A DNA stretch of 8,467 nt, from positions 1-8,467 of the forward strand of contig VFLF01000836.1 in NCBI GenBank assembly GCA_009885185.1, given 5' to 3'. Each line of letters opens with the position of its first letter. The first letter of the stretch is position 1. The stretch is from Nitrosomonadales bacterium (lineage in GTDB: Bacteria; Pseudomonadota; Gammaproteobacteria; Burkholderiales; SG8-41). Both the position numbers and the translations under genes were made by a program. Below, piece by piece: positions 1-6,971 of the stretch. A model generated the notes under the pieces. That model was not told where the DNA came from. It searched no databases and worked only from the letters and a program-made list of their open reading frames with translations.

Positions 1-354
1 CGCGGCTTTTTGCTCGCCATCGCCACGGGGAAAAGCCGACGCGGACTGCACCGCGCGCTGGAGGAAACCGGGCTGACGACGCTCTTCCACGCCACGCGTT
101 GCGCCGACGAAGGGTTTTCCAAGCCACACCCTGGCATGTTGCTGTGGCTGCTTGACGAGCTTAACGTAGAGCGCGAACGCGCGGTGATGATCGGCGACAC
201 CACGCACGACATGGAAATGGCGGTCGCGGCGGAAGTGGCGCGCGTGGGTGTGGCGTACGGAGCGCATCCGCGCGGTAACTTGCTCAAGCATGATCCGGTG
301 GCATGCCTGGATACCTTCACCGAATTGTCGCAATGGCTGATGGCGCACGCGTGA
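1..354 (+). CDS. HAD-IA family hydrolase (phosphoglycolate phosphatase-like), 5' end missing
   Basis: C-terminal 117 residues of a haloacid dehalogenase-type phosphatase; the frame is open to the left edge, so the true start lies upstream. HAD motif II is visible as the Thr of ATGKSRRGL, motif III as the Lys of KPHPGMLLWLL, and motif IV as GDTTHD with its two acidic residues binding Mg2+. Family members are usually about 210-225 residues, so roughly 100 N-terminal residues, including the nucleophile motif DxDGT and most of the cap, are outside the window. The exact substrate cannot be read from this part; Gph/YqaB-like small phosphosugar phosphatases are the closest pattern. The gene overlaps the following Rieske gene by about 22 nt, implying cotranscription and probably translational coupling. 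In related genomes I recall such a gene following rluC, which cannot be confirmed here. Confidence 0.88.
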   Translation, partial: RGFLLAIATGKSRRGLHRALEETGLTTLFHATRCADEGFSKPHPGMLLWLLDELNVERERAVMIGDTTHDMEMAVAAEVARVGVAYGAHPRGNLLKHDPVACLDTFTELSQWLMAHA

Positions 355-692
355 TTTGCGAAAGCGGCGCGCTGGCCGAGGGCGGCAAGGGCGTGCGCTT
401 CAAGGTGCAAGGCGCGGCGGGTGAAGTCCCGGCGTTCGTGGTGCGTTTTCGCGGCAAGGTCTACGCCTATATCAATCGTTGTCAGCATGTGCCGGTGGAA
501 CTGGACTGGATCGACGGCGATTTTTTTGATTATTCCAAGCTATACTTGATTTGCACCGCGCACGGCGCGGCCTATTTGCCGGAAAGCGGGCTGTGCGTGC
601 AGGGCCCGTGTCCGGGAAAACGGCTCAAGTCCGTGCCGGTCGAAGAACGCGACGGGAGAATTTTCTTGATGAAGGATACAAACCATGTCTGA
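333..692 (+). CDS. Small Rieske [2Fe-2S] domain protein
   Basis: A 119-residue stand-alone Rieske protein. Cluster ligands are visible as C50-x-H52 (RCQH) and C74-x2-H77 (CTAH), the usual spacing for Rieske ferredoxins; two further cysteines follow in LCVQGPCPG (C88, C93), common in this type. There is no signal peptide or membrane segment, so it should be a soluble cytoplasmic electron carrier or redox-sensing protein. Its partner is unknown; no oxygenase catalytic subunit lies nearby. The start is uncertain. ATG 333 lies within the HAD gene with no good Shine-Dalgarno, while GTG 351 would give a GTGA overlap with the HAD stop and remove six residues. The stop overlaps the start of the S49 peptidase gene by 8 nt. 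Family assignment is firm, physiological role is not. Confidence 0.88.
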   Translation: MADGARVICESGALAEGGKGVRFKVQGAAGEVPAFVVRFRGKVYAYINRCQHVPVELDWIDGDFFDYSKLYLICTAHGAAYLPESGLCVQGPCPGKRLKSVPVEERDGRIFLMKDTNHV

Positions 693-1632
693 AAACAACA
701 ACAGTGGCTGGGAACGCACTGTGCTGGAAAAAGTGGCGCTGGCGGCCGTGACGGAACAACGCCGCGCGCGGCGCTGGGGTATCTTCTTCAAGTTTTTGAT
801 TTTTGCCTATTTGTTCATCGTGCTGTTTATCGCGATGGGCTGGGTGGGCAAGAAAGAGCGTTCGCATGACAAGCACACGGCGCTGGTGGAGTTGACCGGC
901 GTCATTTCGCCCGATTCGCGCGCCAGCGCGGACATCGTCATGCAAGGGCTGGCCGATGCGTTCAAGGACAAGCGCACGCAGGGTGTGATCTTGCGCATCA
1001 ACAGCCCCGGCGGCAGCCCGGTGCAATCGGGTTATATCAATGACGAGATCAAGCGCCTGCGCGCCAAATATCCGGAGATACCGTTGTACGCGGTGGTGGA
1101 AGATGTCTGCGCATCGGGCGGCTACTACGTCGCAGTGGCCGCGGACCGGATTTACGTCAACAAGGCGAGCCTGATTGGTTCCATCGGCGTGCTGATGAAC
1201 GGATTTGGTTTTACCGGTACGATGGACAAATTGGGCGTGGAGCGGCGCCTGCTGGCGGCGGGGGAGAACAAGGGATTTCTCGATCCGTTCTCGCCGCTCA
1301 CCGATACGCAAAAGGACTATGCGCAAAAAATGCTCGGTGAAATCCACGATCAGTTTGTCGACGTGGTGCGCAAGGGACGCGGCAAGCGCCTGAAGGAAAC
1401 GCCGGAGATGTTTAGCGGCCTGGTATGGGTGGGAACGAAAAGCATTGAGATGGGTTTGGCCGATGCCATCGGCAGCATGGAACAGGTTGCGCGCGATGTG
1501 ATCAAGGCGGAAGAAATCGTGGATTACACGCCGCGTGAAAACGTCGCGGAGCGTTTTGCCAAGCGCTTCGGCGCGGCGGCGGCGGAATCGCTGGTGCGTC
1601 TGGGCGGAACGGGTATGCTGAATATGCGCTGA
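685..1632 (+). CDS. sppA: Single-pass S49 family peptidase (SppA-like)
   Basis: A 315-residue membrane-anchored serine peptidase of family S49, the short (about 300-residue) form rather than the duplicated form of E. coli SppA. Residues about 1-30 are a cytoplasmic tail rich in Arg (QRRARR), residues about 32-53 a hydrophobic transmembrane helix, and the rest a periplasmic ClpP-fold domain. The likely nucleophile is S144 in CASGGYYVA, and the likely general base is K196 in AGENKGF, giving a Ser-Lys dyad as in short SppA enzymes. NSPGGSPVQSG (106-116) is the conserved oxyanion-region loop. The expected role is cleaving leftover signal peptides or membrane protein fragments. GAAGGA-like Shine-Dalgarno GAAGGA at 671-676 lies 8 nt before ATG 685 and supports this start. 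The gene is the last of a left-hand operon and ends 8 bp from the convergent maf stop. Confidence 0.92.
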   Translation: MSENNNSGWERTVLEKVALAAVTEQRRARRWGIFFKFLIFAYLFIVLFIAMGWVGKKERSHDKHTALVELTGVISPDSRASADIVMQGLADAFKDKRTQGVILRINSPGGSPVQSGYINDEIKRLRAKYPEIPLYAVVEDVCASGGYYVAVAADRIYVNKASLIGSIGVLMNGFGFTGTMDKLGVERRLLAAGENKGFLDPFSPLTDTQKDYAQKMLGEIHDQFVDVVRKGRGKRLKETPEMFSGLVWVGTKSIEMGLADAIGSMEQVARDVIKAEEIVDYTPRENVAERFAKRFGAAAAESLVRLGGTGMLNMR

Positions 1633-1640
1633 ACGATTTG

Positions 1641-2231
1641 CTACGGCGCAAGCAGGTCTAACTGTTCGCGCTGGAGCATGCCGGTCAGCGCCATCAGCGG
1701 CAGTCCGATTAACGCCGTCGGGTCGCTGCTGTCGATGCGGTGTATCAGCGTGATGCCGAGGCTTTCGACCTTGGCGCTGCCGGCGCAATCGTAAGGTTGT
1801 TCGAGCCGCAGGTATTGTTCGATCTGCTCATCACTGAGTTCCCGAAAATGCACCACCGACGGCACGTTGTCGAGTTGATGGCGTCCGCTGGCAGCGTCGA
1901 GAAGGCACAGCGCGGTATGAAAAATCACCGATTTGCCGCGCATCGCACGCAGTTGGCGAACGGCGTTTTCGTGCGTGCCGGGTTTGCCCAGCGGATGGCC
2001 GTCGAGATCGGCGACCTGATCCGAGCCGATAATCAAGGCGTGCGGATGGCTCGTGGCAACCGCCCGCGCCTTCGCCAGCGCGAGGCGCAAGGCCGTCTCG
2101 CGCGGTGCTTCGCCGGGCAACGCCGATTCATCGATATTGGGAACGGCAATGCTGAACCGGACTCGAAGTCGTTCCAGCAATTGACGGCGGTAGATCGAGG
2201 ATGAGGCGAGTATCAGCGGGCGGAGGGGCAT
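1641..2231 (-). CDS. maf: Maf-like nucleotide pyrophosphatase, YceF type (7-methyl-GTP pyrophosphatase)
   Basis: A 196-residue Maf/HAM1-fold protein of normal length that hydrolyses non-canonical or modified nucleoside triphosphates to the monophosphate and pyrophosphate. The N-terminal LILASSS-YRR-LL phosphate-binding signature (6-19) is present. The catalytic Asp is in GSDQVA (D71), where the dTTP/UTP-specific Maf branch usually has [17 protein letters not shown] and [12 protein letters not shown] also match the YceF subfamily, which acts on m7GTP, so the YceF assignment is preferred over YhdE. The gene is divergent from yceD, the same arrangement as E. coli yceF-yceD. The upstream gap (2232-2329) gives it only a tentative -10 (TATAAA, + strand 2267-2272) with no good -35 at normal spacing, and no clear Shine-Dalgarno before the ATG. 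Low translation is likely. Confidence 0.93.
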   Translation of the reverse strand: MPLRPLILASSSIYRRQLLERLRVRFSIAVPNIDESALPGEAPRETALRLALAKARAVATSHPHALIIGSDQVADLDGHPLGKPGTHENAVRQLRAMRGKSVIFHTALCLLDAASGRHQLDNVPSVVHFRELSDEQIEQYLRLEQPYDCAGSAKVESLGITLIHRIDSSDPTALIGLPLMALTGMLQREQLDLLAP

Positions 2232-2291
2232 GAATGGCGGTGCTTTAGTAAGCTAAGTCTTTGCTTTTTATAGAATTTCTGTTTACTGACT

Positions 2292-2320
2292 TTGACAAAG
2301 GCGCGGGGAAATACTATCAT
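2292..2320 (+). promoter_or_regulatory. Sigma70 promoter for the yceD-rpmF-plsX-fab operon
   Basis: A perfect -35 hexamer TTGACA (2292-2297) is followed, after exactly 17 bp, by a -10 hexamer TATCAT (2315-2320; five of six matches to TATAAT). The predicted transcription start is near 2327, only about 3 nt before the first in-frame ATG of yceD at 2330. This is the strongest promoter-like sequence in the window and fits the high demand for L32. It lies in the 98-bp divergent gap shared with maf. Seen directly as sequence; activity is inferred. Confidence 0.75.
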
Positions 2321-2329
2321 TGTCGGTTT

Positions 2330-2896
2330 ATGCCCGCGGCGATGGCTCTGGTGACGGATCAATTGCAGGTAATCGATAGCGTCAAGTTGGCGAACGCCAA
2401 GCAAACCTTGCGCGGCACGCTGCCGGTGGCAGGATTCGATCGGTTGCGTGACAGTTTATGGTCAGAGGGCGAGGTCGCGAACGCGGGGCAGGTAGATTAT
2501 GAAGTGGGCGGCGACGCGGATGCGCGTGCGCGCCCGGTGTTGCAGCTGAAAGTGAGTGGCCGTGTGTGGTTGCAGTGCCAGCGTTGTCTGGGCGGATTTG
2601 AGCACGAACTGGCGGTGGATACCACGTTGCGTCTGGTGCCGGAGGCGTCGCTGGAAGCGGAACATAGCGACGACCCCGACGAGCCGGATTGCATCGCGGC
2701 CAGCCGGGAGCTGGATCTAGCGGCGTTGATCGAGGATGAGATTTTACTGGCGTTGCCGGCGTATCCGCGACATAGCGTGAACGATAGCAGTTGCCGTAGC
2801 GATGCGGAAAAGATGGGTAGCAATCAGGTTTCGGCGTTCAGCGCACTGGGTCAACTGGATGCGCTGAAACAAAAAGCATTTACATCGAAGGAGTAA
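2330..2896 (+). CDS. yceD: YceD/DUF177 family 23S rRNA accumulation protein
   Basis: A 188-residue DUF177 protein from the first ATG. In E. coli the YceD family is associated with 23S rRNA accumulation, and the gene is almost always placed directly before rpmF, as here. The family cysteines are visible: a CxxC pair in LQCQRC (C83, C86) and a later Cys (C155), with an acidic stretch between (about residues 107-120). Together these may bind a metal. C-terminal region [17 protein letters not shown] is the conserved helix of the family. The start is ambiguous. ATG 2330 sits about 3 nt from the predicted transcription start. ATG 2342 or GTG 2351 are alternatives that would shorten the protein by 4 or 7 residues, and none has a convincing Shine-Dalgarno. 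The stop overlaps the spacer after the rpmF Shine-Dalgarno, so the two genes are tightly coupled. Confidence 0.9.
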   Translation: MPAAMALVTDQLQVIDSVKLANAKQTLRGTLPVAGFDRLRDSLWSEGEVANAGQVDYEVGGDADARARPVLQLKVSGRVWLQCQRCLGGFEHELAVDTTLRLVPEASLEAEHSDDPDEPDCIAASRELDLAALIEDEILLALPAYPRHSVNDSSCRSDAEKMGSNQVSAFSALGQLDALKQKAFTSKE

Positions 2897-2900
2897 TACC

Positions 2901-3080
2901 ATGGCAGTTCAGCAGAACAAGAAATCACCGTCCAAGCGCGGCATGCATCGGGCGCATCACGCACTGACGGTCGCGCCGCTGGCGCTGGAGCCGACCACCG
3001 GCGAAGTGCATCTGCGTCATCACATCAGCCCCAATGGTTTTTACCGGGGCAAAAAAGTCATCAAGACCAAGGGCGAGTAA
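2901..3080 (+). CDS. rpmF: 50S ribosomal protein L32
   Basis: A 59-residue basic protein beginning [20 protein letters not shown], the unmistakable L32 N-terminus. The C-terminal part, with [16 protein letters not shown], is also typical. The four zinc-binding cysteines of the C+ form are absent, so this is the zinc-independent C- type usual in proteobacteria. The length is normal. A strong Shine-Dalgarno AAGGAG at 2888-2893 lies 7 nt before ATG 2901 and overlaps the end of yceD (stop at 2894-2896). L32 assembles into the large subunit near the exit tunnel. Its place between yceD and plsX is the classical link between ribosome and lipid genes; in E. coli these are cotranscribed. Confidence 0.97.
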   Translation: MAVQQNKKSPSKRGMHRAHHALTVAPLALEPTTGEVHLRHHISPNGFYRGKKVIKTKGE

Positions 3081-3093
3081 ATCGCCCGCGTTT

Positions 3094-3129
3094 GCCGCCA
3101 TGCGGCCTTTGTTGCGTGGCTGCTGCCAC
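3094..3129 (+). other. Two tandem RNA hairpins between rpmF and plsX
   Basis: The 69-nt gap between rpmF and plsX holds two perfect short hairpins. The first is GCCGC-CAT-GCGGC (3094-3106), a 5-bp GC-rich stem with a 3-nt loop, followed by CTTTGTT. The second is GTGGC-TGCT-GCCAC (3116-3129), a 5-bp stem with a tetraloop. The first could be a weak intrinsic terminator, but its U-tract is poor and interrupted. More likely they mark an attenuation, processing or mRNA-stability site that lets rpmF be expressed far above plsX. The pairing is seen in the sequence; the function is inferred. Confidence 0.45.
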
Positions 3130-3149
3130 TGCGCGCGCGGTAAATTCAG

Positions 3150-4181
3150 ATGCGGGTCACCGTAGCTGTTGACTGCATGGGGGGCGACCACGGGCCGTCC
3201 GTCACCGTGCCGGCGTCGCTGGCGCTGTTGCGTGAAGACCCGGAAGCGGGCGTCATTCTCGTCGGCCTGTCAGTCGATATTGAAGCCGAACTCAAACACG
3301 ACAAGGCCGCCTTCGGCGACCGCCTGGTGGTGCGTCACGCCTCCGAGGTGGTCGGCATGGACGAGCCGCCGGCGCTTGCCATGCGCGGCAAAAAAGATTC
3401 CTCGATGCGGGTGGCCATCGACTTGGTGAAATCCGGCGAGGCGCAGGCTGCGGTCAGCGCCGGCAATACCGGCGCACTGATGGCGATATCCCGCTACGTG
3501 TTAAAAACGCTGCCAGGCATCGACCGGCCGGCGATTGCCTCCATCATGCCCTCGCAAAGCGGCCGCGTGTATGTGCTGGATCTGGGCGCGAACGTTGATT
3601 GCACAGCGGAGCATTTGCTGCAATTCGGCATCATGGGTTCCGAACTGGTGGCTTGCGTGGAGCACAAGGCGAATCCGACGGTGGGACTGCTCAACATCGG
3701 CGAGGAAGACATCAAGGGCAACGAGGTCGTCAAGCAGGCCGCCGAACTGCTGCGCGCCAGCGGACTTAATTTCTACGGCAACGTCGAAGGCAACGATATT
3801 TTCAAGGGCACCACCGACGTGGTGGTGTGCGATGGTTTTGTCGGCAACGTGGCGCTGAAGTCGGCGGAAGGACTCGCGCACCTGATACGCACCATCATGC
3901 GCGAGGAGTTCGAGCGCAACATTTACACCAAATTGGCAGGGCTGATGGCGATGCCTGTGCTCAATGCCTTCAAGCGCCGCGTGGATCATCGCGGCTACAA
4001 TGGCGCGAGCCTTCTCGGTTTGCGCGGCATTGTGCTCAAAAGCCATGGTTCCGCCGATGCCTATTCGTTTGAGTGCGCGTTAATACGAGGTGCCGAAGAG
4101 GTGCGCACGGGCATGCTGGCGCATATCACCGAACGCCTGTCGCATATACACAGCAACAATACCAACGGAAAAGCGGCGTGA
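3150..4181 (+). CDS. plsX: Phosphate acyltransferase PlsX
   Basis: A 343-residue PlsX, normal length, which converts acyl-ACP and phosphate to acyl-phosphate, the acyl donor for PlsY in phosphatidic acid synthesis. It is a soluble, peripherally membrane-associated enzyme. Visible family motifs are DCMGGDHGP (8-16), KKDSSM (81-86), SAGNTGA (103-109), DLGANVD (144-150) and CDGFVGN (227-233). An in-frame stop at 3141-3143 forces the start to ATG 3150 or later, and the N-terminal VAVDCMGGD confirms it. There is no recognisable Shine-Dalgarno (upstream bases are TAAATTCAG), so translation may be weak relative to rpmF. Its stop overlaps the fabH start by 4 nt (GTGA, 4178-4181). Confidence 0.97.
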   Translation: MRVTVAVDCMGGDHGPSVTVPASLALLREDPEAGVILVGLSVDIEAELKHDKAAFGDRLVVRHASEVVGMDEPPALAMRGKKDSSMRVAIDLVKSGEAQAAVSAGNTGALMAISRYVLKTLPGIDRPAIASIMPSQSGRVYVLDLGANVDCTAEHLLQFGIMGSELVACVEHKANPTVGLLNIGEEDIKGNEVVKQAAELLRASGLNFYGNVEGNDIFKGTTDVVVCDGFVGNVALKSAEGLAHLIRTIMREEFERNIYTKLAGLMAMPVLNAFKRRVDHRGYNGASLLGLRGIVLKSHGSADAYSFECALIRGAEEVRTGMLAHITERLSHIHSNNTNGKAA

Positions 4182-5140
4182 GTATCTATTCGCGGATTGC
4201 CGGCACCGGCAGCTATCTGCCGGCGAAAGTGCTGACCAACAAGGATCTCGAAGTGCGAGTCGAGACCAACGACGAGTGGATCTACAGCCGTACCGGCATA
4301 CGCCAGCGGCACATTGCGGCGGACAACGAATTCGCCAGCGATCTCGCGCTGATGGCGAGCCGGCGCGCACTGGAAGCCGCCGGCATCGCGGCGAATGATT
4401 TGAGCCTTATTATTGTCGCCACGACCACGCCGGACATGGTGTTTCCCAGCACCGCTTGTATTTTGCAGGCCAAGCTGGGTGCCAAAAACTGTCCGGCGTT
4501 CGATGTGCAGGCGGTGTGCAGCGGTTTTGTATACGCACTGGCGACGGCCGATCAATTCATGCGCTCCGGTCAGTATCAAAACATACTGGTGGTCGGCGCC
4601 GAAGTGTATTCACGCATCCTCGATTGGGAAGACCGCACGACCTGCGTGTTGTTTGGCGATGGCGCGGGCGCGGTGGTGTTGCAACGCAGTGATACGCCGG
4701 GCATTCTGTCGTCGCATCTGCACGCGGACGGCAGCCACGCGAACATTCTGTCAGTGCCCGGCAGCGTCAGCGGCGGCAAGGTCAGCGGCCGTCCGCTGTT
4801 GCAAATGGAAGGCAACGCCGTGTTCAAGTTCGCGGTGCGCGTGCTGGGCGAGGTGGCCGAAGAAGCGCTGGCGCACAATCACCTGGAAAAATCCGCCATC
4901 GACTGGCTGATACCGCATCAGGCAAATATCCGTATCATTCAGGCTACGGCAAAAAAACTGGGCATGCCGATGGAAAAAGTGGTGACCACGGTGGATCAGC
5001 ATGCCAATACCTCGGCGGCGTCCGTGCCGCTGGCGCTGGATGTGGCGGTGCGCGATGGTCGCATCCGCGCGGGGCATCTGGTGATGCTCGAGGGCGTGGG
5101 CGGTGGGTTTACTTGGGGTGCGGTCGTGGTGAGAATGTAA
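4178..5140 (+). CDS. fabH: Beta-ketoacyl-ACP synthase III (FabH)
   Basis: A 320-residue KAS III which condenses acetyl-CoA with malonyl-ACP to start fatty acid synthesis. The catalytic triad is visible as C114 ([10 protein letters not shown]), H247 (IPHQAN) and N277 (HANTSAAS), matching the C112-H244-N274 pattern of E. coli FabH. The C-terminal [10 protein letters not shown] is the family glycine-rich end. The frame stays open upstream into plsX, but homology begins at [17 protein letters not shown] 4178 overlaps the plsX TGA as GTGA and is therefore taken as the start, giving translational coupling. A weak GGAA (4167-4170) precedes it. The QHANTSAAS form is, from memory, frequent in betaproteobacteria. 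Confidence 0.96.
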   Translation: MSIYSRIAGTGSYLPAKVLTNKDLEVRVETNDEWIYSRTGIRQRHIAADNEFASDLALMASRRALEAAGIAANDLSLIIVATTTPDMVFPSTACILQAKLGAKNCPAFDVQAVCSGFVYALATADQFMRSGQYQNILVVGAEVYSRILDWEDRTTCVLFGDGAGAVVLQRSDTPGILSSHLHADGSHANILSVPGSVSGGKVSGRPLLQMEGNAVFKFAVRVLGEVAEEALAHNHLEKSAIDWLIPHQANIRIIQATAKKLGMPMEKVVTTVDQHANTSAASVPLALDVAVRDGRIRAGHLVMLEGVGGGFTWGAVVVRM

Positions 5141-5167
5141 CTATCTGTTTTTTATTGAATAATTAAA

Positions 5168-6097
5168 ATGACACTGGCGCTGGTTTTTCCCGGACAAGGT
5201 TCACAGGCGGTCGGCATGATGCAGTCGTTTGCGGATACGCCGGTCGTGAAAGAAACGTTTACTGAAGCGGCGGACGCGCTGCATCAGGATTTGTGGCAAT
5301 TGGTGGCCGAAGGTCCGGCGGATCACTTGAGAGCCACCGTGAATACCCAACCGGTGATGCTTACCGCAGGCGTCGCGGTGTATCGCGCGTGGCGGGCCGC
5401 GGGCGGCGCGGCACCGGCGATGGTGGCGGGTCACAGCCTGGGTGAGTATTCCGCGTTGGTGGCAGCCGGCGTGATCGCGTTCAAGGATGCGCTGCCGCTG
5501 GTGCGGTTTCGCGCGCAAGCCATGCAGGAAGCGGTGCCCATCGGCACGGGCGCGATGGCCGCGATCCTCGGCCTTGATGATGATGCCGTGCGCGCCGCTT
5601 GCGCCGAAGCAAGCCAGGGCGAAATTGTTGAAGCAGTGAATTTCAATGCACCCAGTCAGGTGGTGATTGCGGGTCACAAGGCGGCGGTGGAGCGCGGCGC
5701 GGCAGCGTGTAAAGCCCGGGGCGCCAAGCGAGCACTGATGCTGCCGGTGAGCGCGCCGTTTCACTCGTCATTGCTCAAGCCCTCCGCCGAACGGCTGACG
5801 GATTACATGAACAACGTCACTTTTAATGCGCCGTCGATACCGGTAGTGAATAATGTGGATGTCGCGGTGGTGAACGATCCCGCCGCCATCAAGGCCGCAC
5901 TGGCGCGGCAGGCGTGCAGCCCCGTGCGCTGGGTCGAAGTCATTAAACACCTTGCGGGTGCGGGGGTGACGCATGTCGCGGAATGCGGTCCCGGCAAAGT
6001 GCTGGCGGGGATGACAGGACGTATCGAAAAATCGTTGCAAGGTTTTGCCCTCACAGATCCGGCGTCGCTGGCGCAGGCGATGGAGGCGTTGAAATGA
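5168..6097 (+). CDS. fabD: Malonyl-CoA:ACP transacylase (FabD)
   Basis: A 309-residue MCAT, normal length, that transfers malonyl from CoA to the phosphopantetheine of ACP, supplying FabH and FabF. The nucleophile is S90 in GHSLGEYSA, the catalytic His is H199 in APFHSSLLKP, the carboxylate-binding Arg is in LVRFRAQAMQ, and the oxyanion-region GQGSQ is at 9-13. The N-terminal LALVFPGQGSQ fixes the start at ATG 5168. The upstream gap is unusual: 27 nt, strongly AT-rich (5141-5167) and with no Shine-Dalgarno, unlike its neighbours. It ends by overlapping fabG by 4 nt (ATGA, 6094-6097). Confidence 0.97.
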   Translation: MTLALVFPGQGSQAVGMMQSFADTPVVKETFTEAADALHQDLWQLVAEGPADHLRATVNTQPVMLTAGVAVYRAWRAAGGAAPAMVAGHSLGEYSALVAAGVIAFKDALPLVRFRAQAMQEAVPIGTGAMAAILGLDDDAVRAACAEASQGEIVEAVNFNAPSQVVIAGHKAAVERGAAACKARGAKRALMLPVSAPFHSSLLKPSAERLTDYMNNVTFNAPSIPVVNNVDVAVVNDPAAIKAALARQACSPVRWVEVIKHLAGAGVTHVAECGPGKVLAGMTGRIEKSLQGFALTDPASLAQAMEALK

Positions 6098-6840
6098 CCA
6101 CGCTGGCAGGTAAAGTTGCTCTGGTCACCGGTGCGTCGCGCGGCATCGGGCGTGCCATCGCCATCGAACTGGGCAAGGCGGGCGCCACGGTAGCCGGTAC
6201 GGCCACCTCGCAGGCCGGCGCGGACGCGATTTCACAAGCATTTACCGAGGCGGGCATTCAGGGCGCAGGCATCGCACTGAACGTCAACGACGCCGCGCAG
6301 GTGGATGCTGCGCTGGCGAATATCACTCAATGTTTTGGCGACATCGCCATCCTCGTCAACAACGCCGGTGTTACGCGCGACAATCTGCTGCTGCGCATGA
6401 AGGATGACGAGTGGGACGACATCCTGAACACGAACCTGAAGTCGGTTTTTCGGCTTTCCAAGGCGGTGCTGCGCGGCATGATGAAGGCGCGCGCGGGGCG
6501 CATTATCAATATCGGCTCGGTGGTCGGCGCCACCGGCAATGCCGGGCAAGCCAACTACGCCGCAGCCAAGGCCGGGATGATCGGCTTTTCCAAATCGCTG
6601 GCGCGCGAGATCGGCAGCCGCAACATCACTGTTAACTGCGTGGCACCGGGATTCATCGACACCGACATGACGCGCTCGCTGTCCGAAGAGCAGCGCCGCG
6701 CGCTGACCGGGCAGATTCCGCTGGGGCGGCTGGGCGAGGCGGCGGATGTCGCCGCCGCCGTGGTGTTTCTGGCATCCCCTGGCGCGGGCTATATCACCGG
6801 GGCCACTCTGCATGTGAACGGAGGCATGCACATGGAGTGA
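6094..6840 (+). CDS. fabG: 3-oxoacyl-ACP reductase (FabG)
   Basis: A 248-residue short-chain dehydrogenase/reductase that reduces 3-ketoacyl-ACP to 3-hydroxyacyl-ACP with NADPH. The Rossmann motif TGASRGIG is at 12-19 and NNAG at 89-92. The catalytic tetrad is N114, S142, Y155 and K159 (YAAAK), each four residues later than in E. coli FabG. The C-terminal GATLHVNGGMHM matches the family end. The frame is open 37 codons further upstream inside fabD. Start ATG 6094 is chosen because the TLAGKVALVTGAS core begins there, GGAGG (6082-6086) lies 7 nt before it, and it overlaps the fabD stop as ATGA. It is the last gene before the separate acpP promoter. Confidence 0.97.
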   Translation: MTTLAGKVALVTGASRGIGRAIAIELGKAGATVAGTATSQAGADAISQAFTEAGIQGAGIALNVNDAAQVDAALANITQCFGDIAILVNNAGVTRDNLLLRMKDDEWDDILNTNLKSVFRLSKAVLRGMMKARAGRIINIGSVVGATGNAGQANYAAAKAGMIGFSKSLAREIGSRNITVNCVAPGFIDTDMTRSLSEEQRRALTGQIPLGRLGEAADVAAAVVFLASPGAGYITGATLHVNGGMHME

Positions 6841-6884
6841 TTGTAAGTATTTGTTTTAATGATGTTTTTTTGAACTTTAAATAG

Positions 6885-6893
6885 TGGTAAAAT
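6885..6893 (+). promoter_or_regulatory. Extended -10 promoter for acpP
   Basis: TGGTAAAAT (6885-6893) matches the extended -10 pattern TGnTATAAT with one mismatch. It lies in an AT-rich 131-bp gap after fabG. The -35 position 17 bp upstream is only a T-tract (6865-6870), as often seen with extended -10 promoters; TTGAAC at 6870-6875 is too close (12 bp) to serve as a standard -35. The predicted start near 6900 would give a leader of about 70 nt. A separate acpP promoter fits the very high ACP level needed compared with the Fab enzymes. Confidence 0.6.
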
Positions 6894-6914
6894 GCGCGCC
6901 TTGGTTGAGATGTT

Positions 6915-6939
6915 CGGCGGTTGCCGGGCGGTTCGGCAA
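6915..6939 (+). other. acpP leader hairpins sharing one arm
   Basis: In the presumed acpP 5' leader, TTGCCG (6921-6926) pairs perfectly with CGGCAA (6934-6939) around a 7-nt loop. The same GCCG (6923-6926) can instead pair with CGGC (6915-6918) around a GGTT tetraloop. The two folds exclude each other, helped by a direct repeat GTTCGGC (6912-6918 and 6931-6937). This may simply be a 5' stabilising structure on an abundant mRNA. No known riboswitch is recognised. Confidence 0.35.
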
Positions 6940-6971
6940 GACAATTAATAGAACAGATAAGGGGATATGCA

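Noticed and set aside
625..1788. Long open frame (387 codons) on the - strand opposite the S49 peptidase
   Set aside because: Antisense shadow with Arg/His-rich composition; it crosses three real genes and no motif is visible.
2244..2256. Small inverted repeat TTAG-TAAG-CTAA in the maf/yceD gap as an operator
   Set aside because: Only a 4-bp stem, easily chance in an AT-rich gap, and not at a typical operator position for either promoter.
4073..4177. Upstream extension of fabH by 35 residues within plsX
   Set aside because: The extension lacks FabH homology and overlaps plsX in another frame; GTG 4178 gives a GTGA junction and the expected 320-residue protein.
5983..6093. Upstream extension of fabG by 37 residues within fabD
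   Set aside because: The extension is Arg-rich out-of-frame fabD sequence; the ATG at 6094 has a Shine-Dalgarno and begins the conserved SDR fold.
6811..6871. Possible terminator after fabG: inverted repeat CATGTG/CACATG (6811-6834) and a run of Ts at 6865-6871
   Set aside because: The repeat lies inside the fabG coding end with a 12-nt loop and is about 30 nt from the T-run, so the two do not form an intrinsic terminator.
6870..6893. TTGAAC (6870-6875) as -35 partner of TAAAAT (6888-6893)
   Set aside because: The spacer is only 12 bp, too short for sigma70; the extended -10 reading is preferred.
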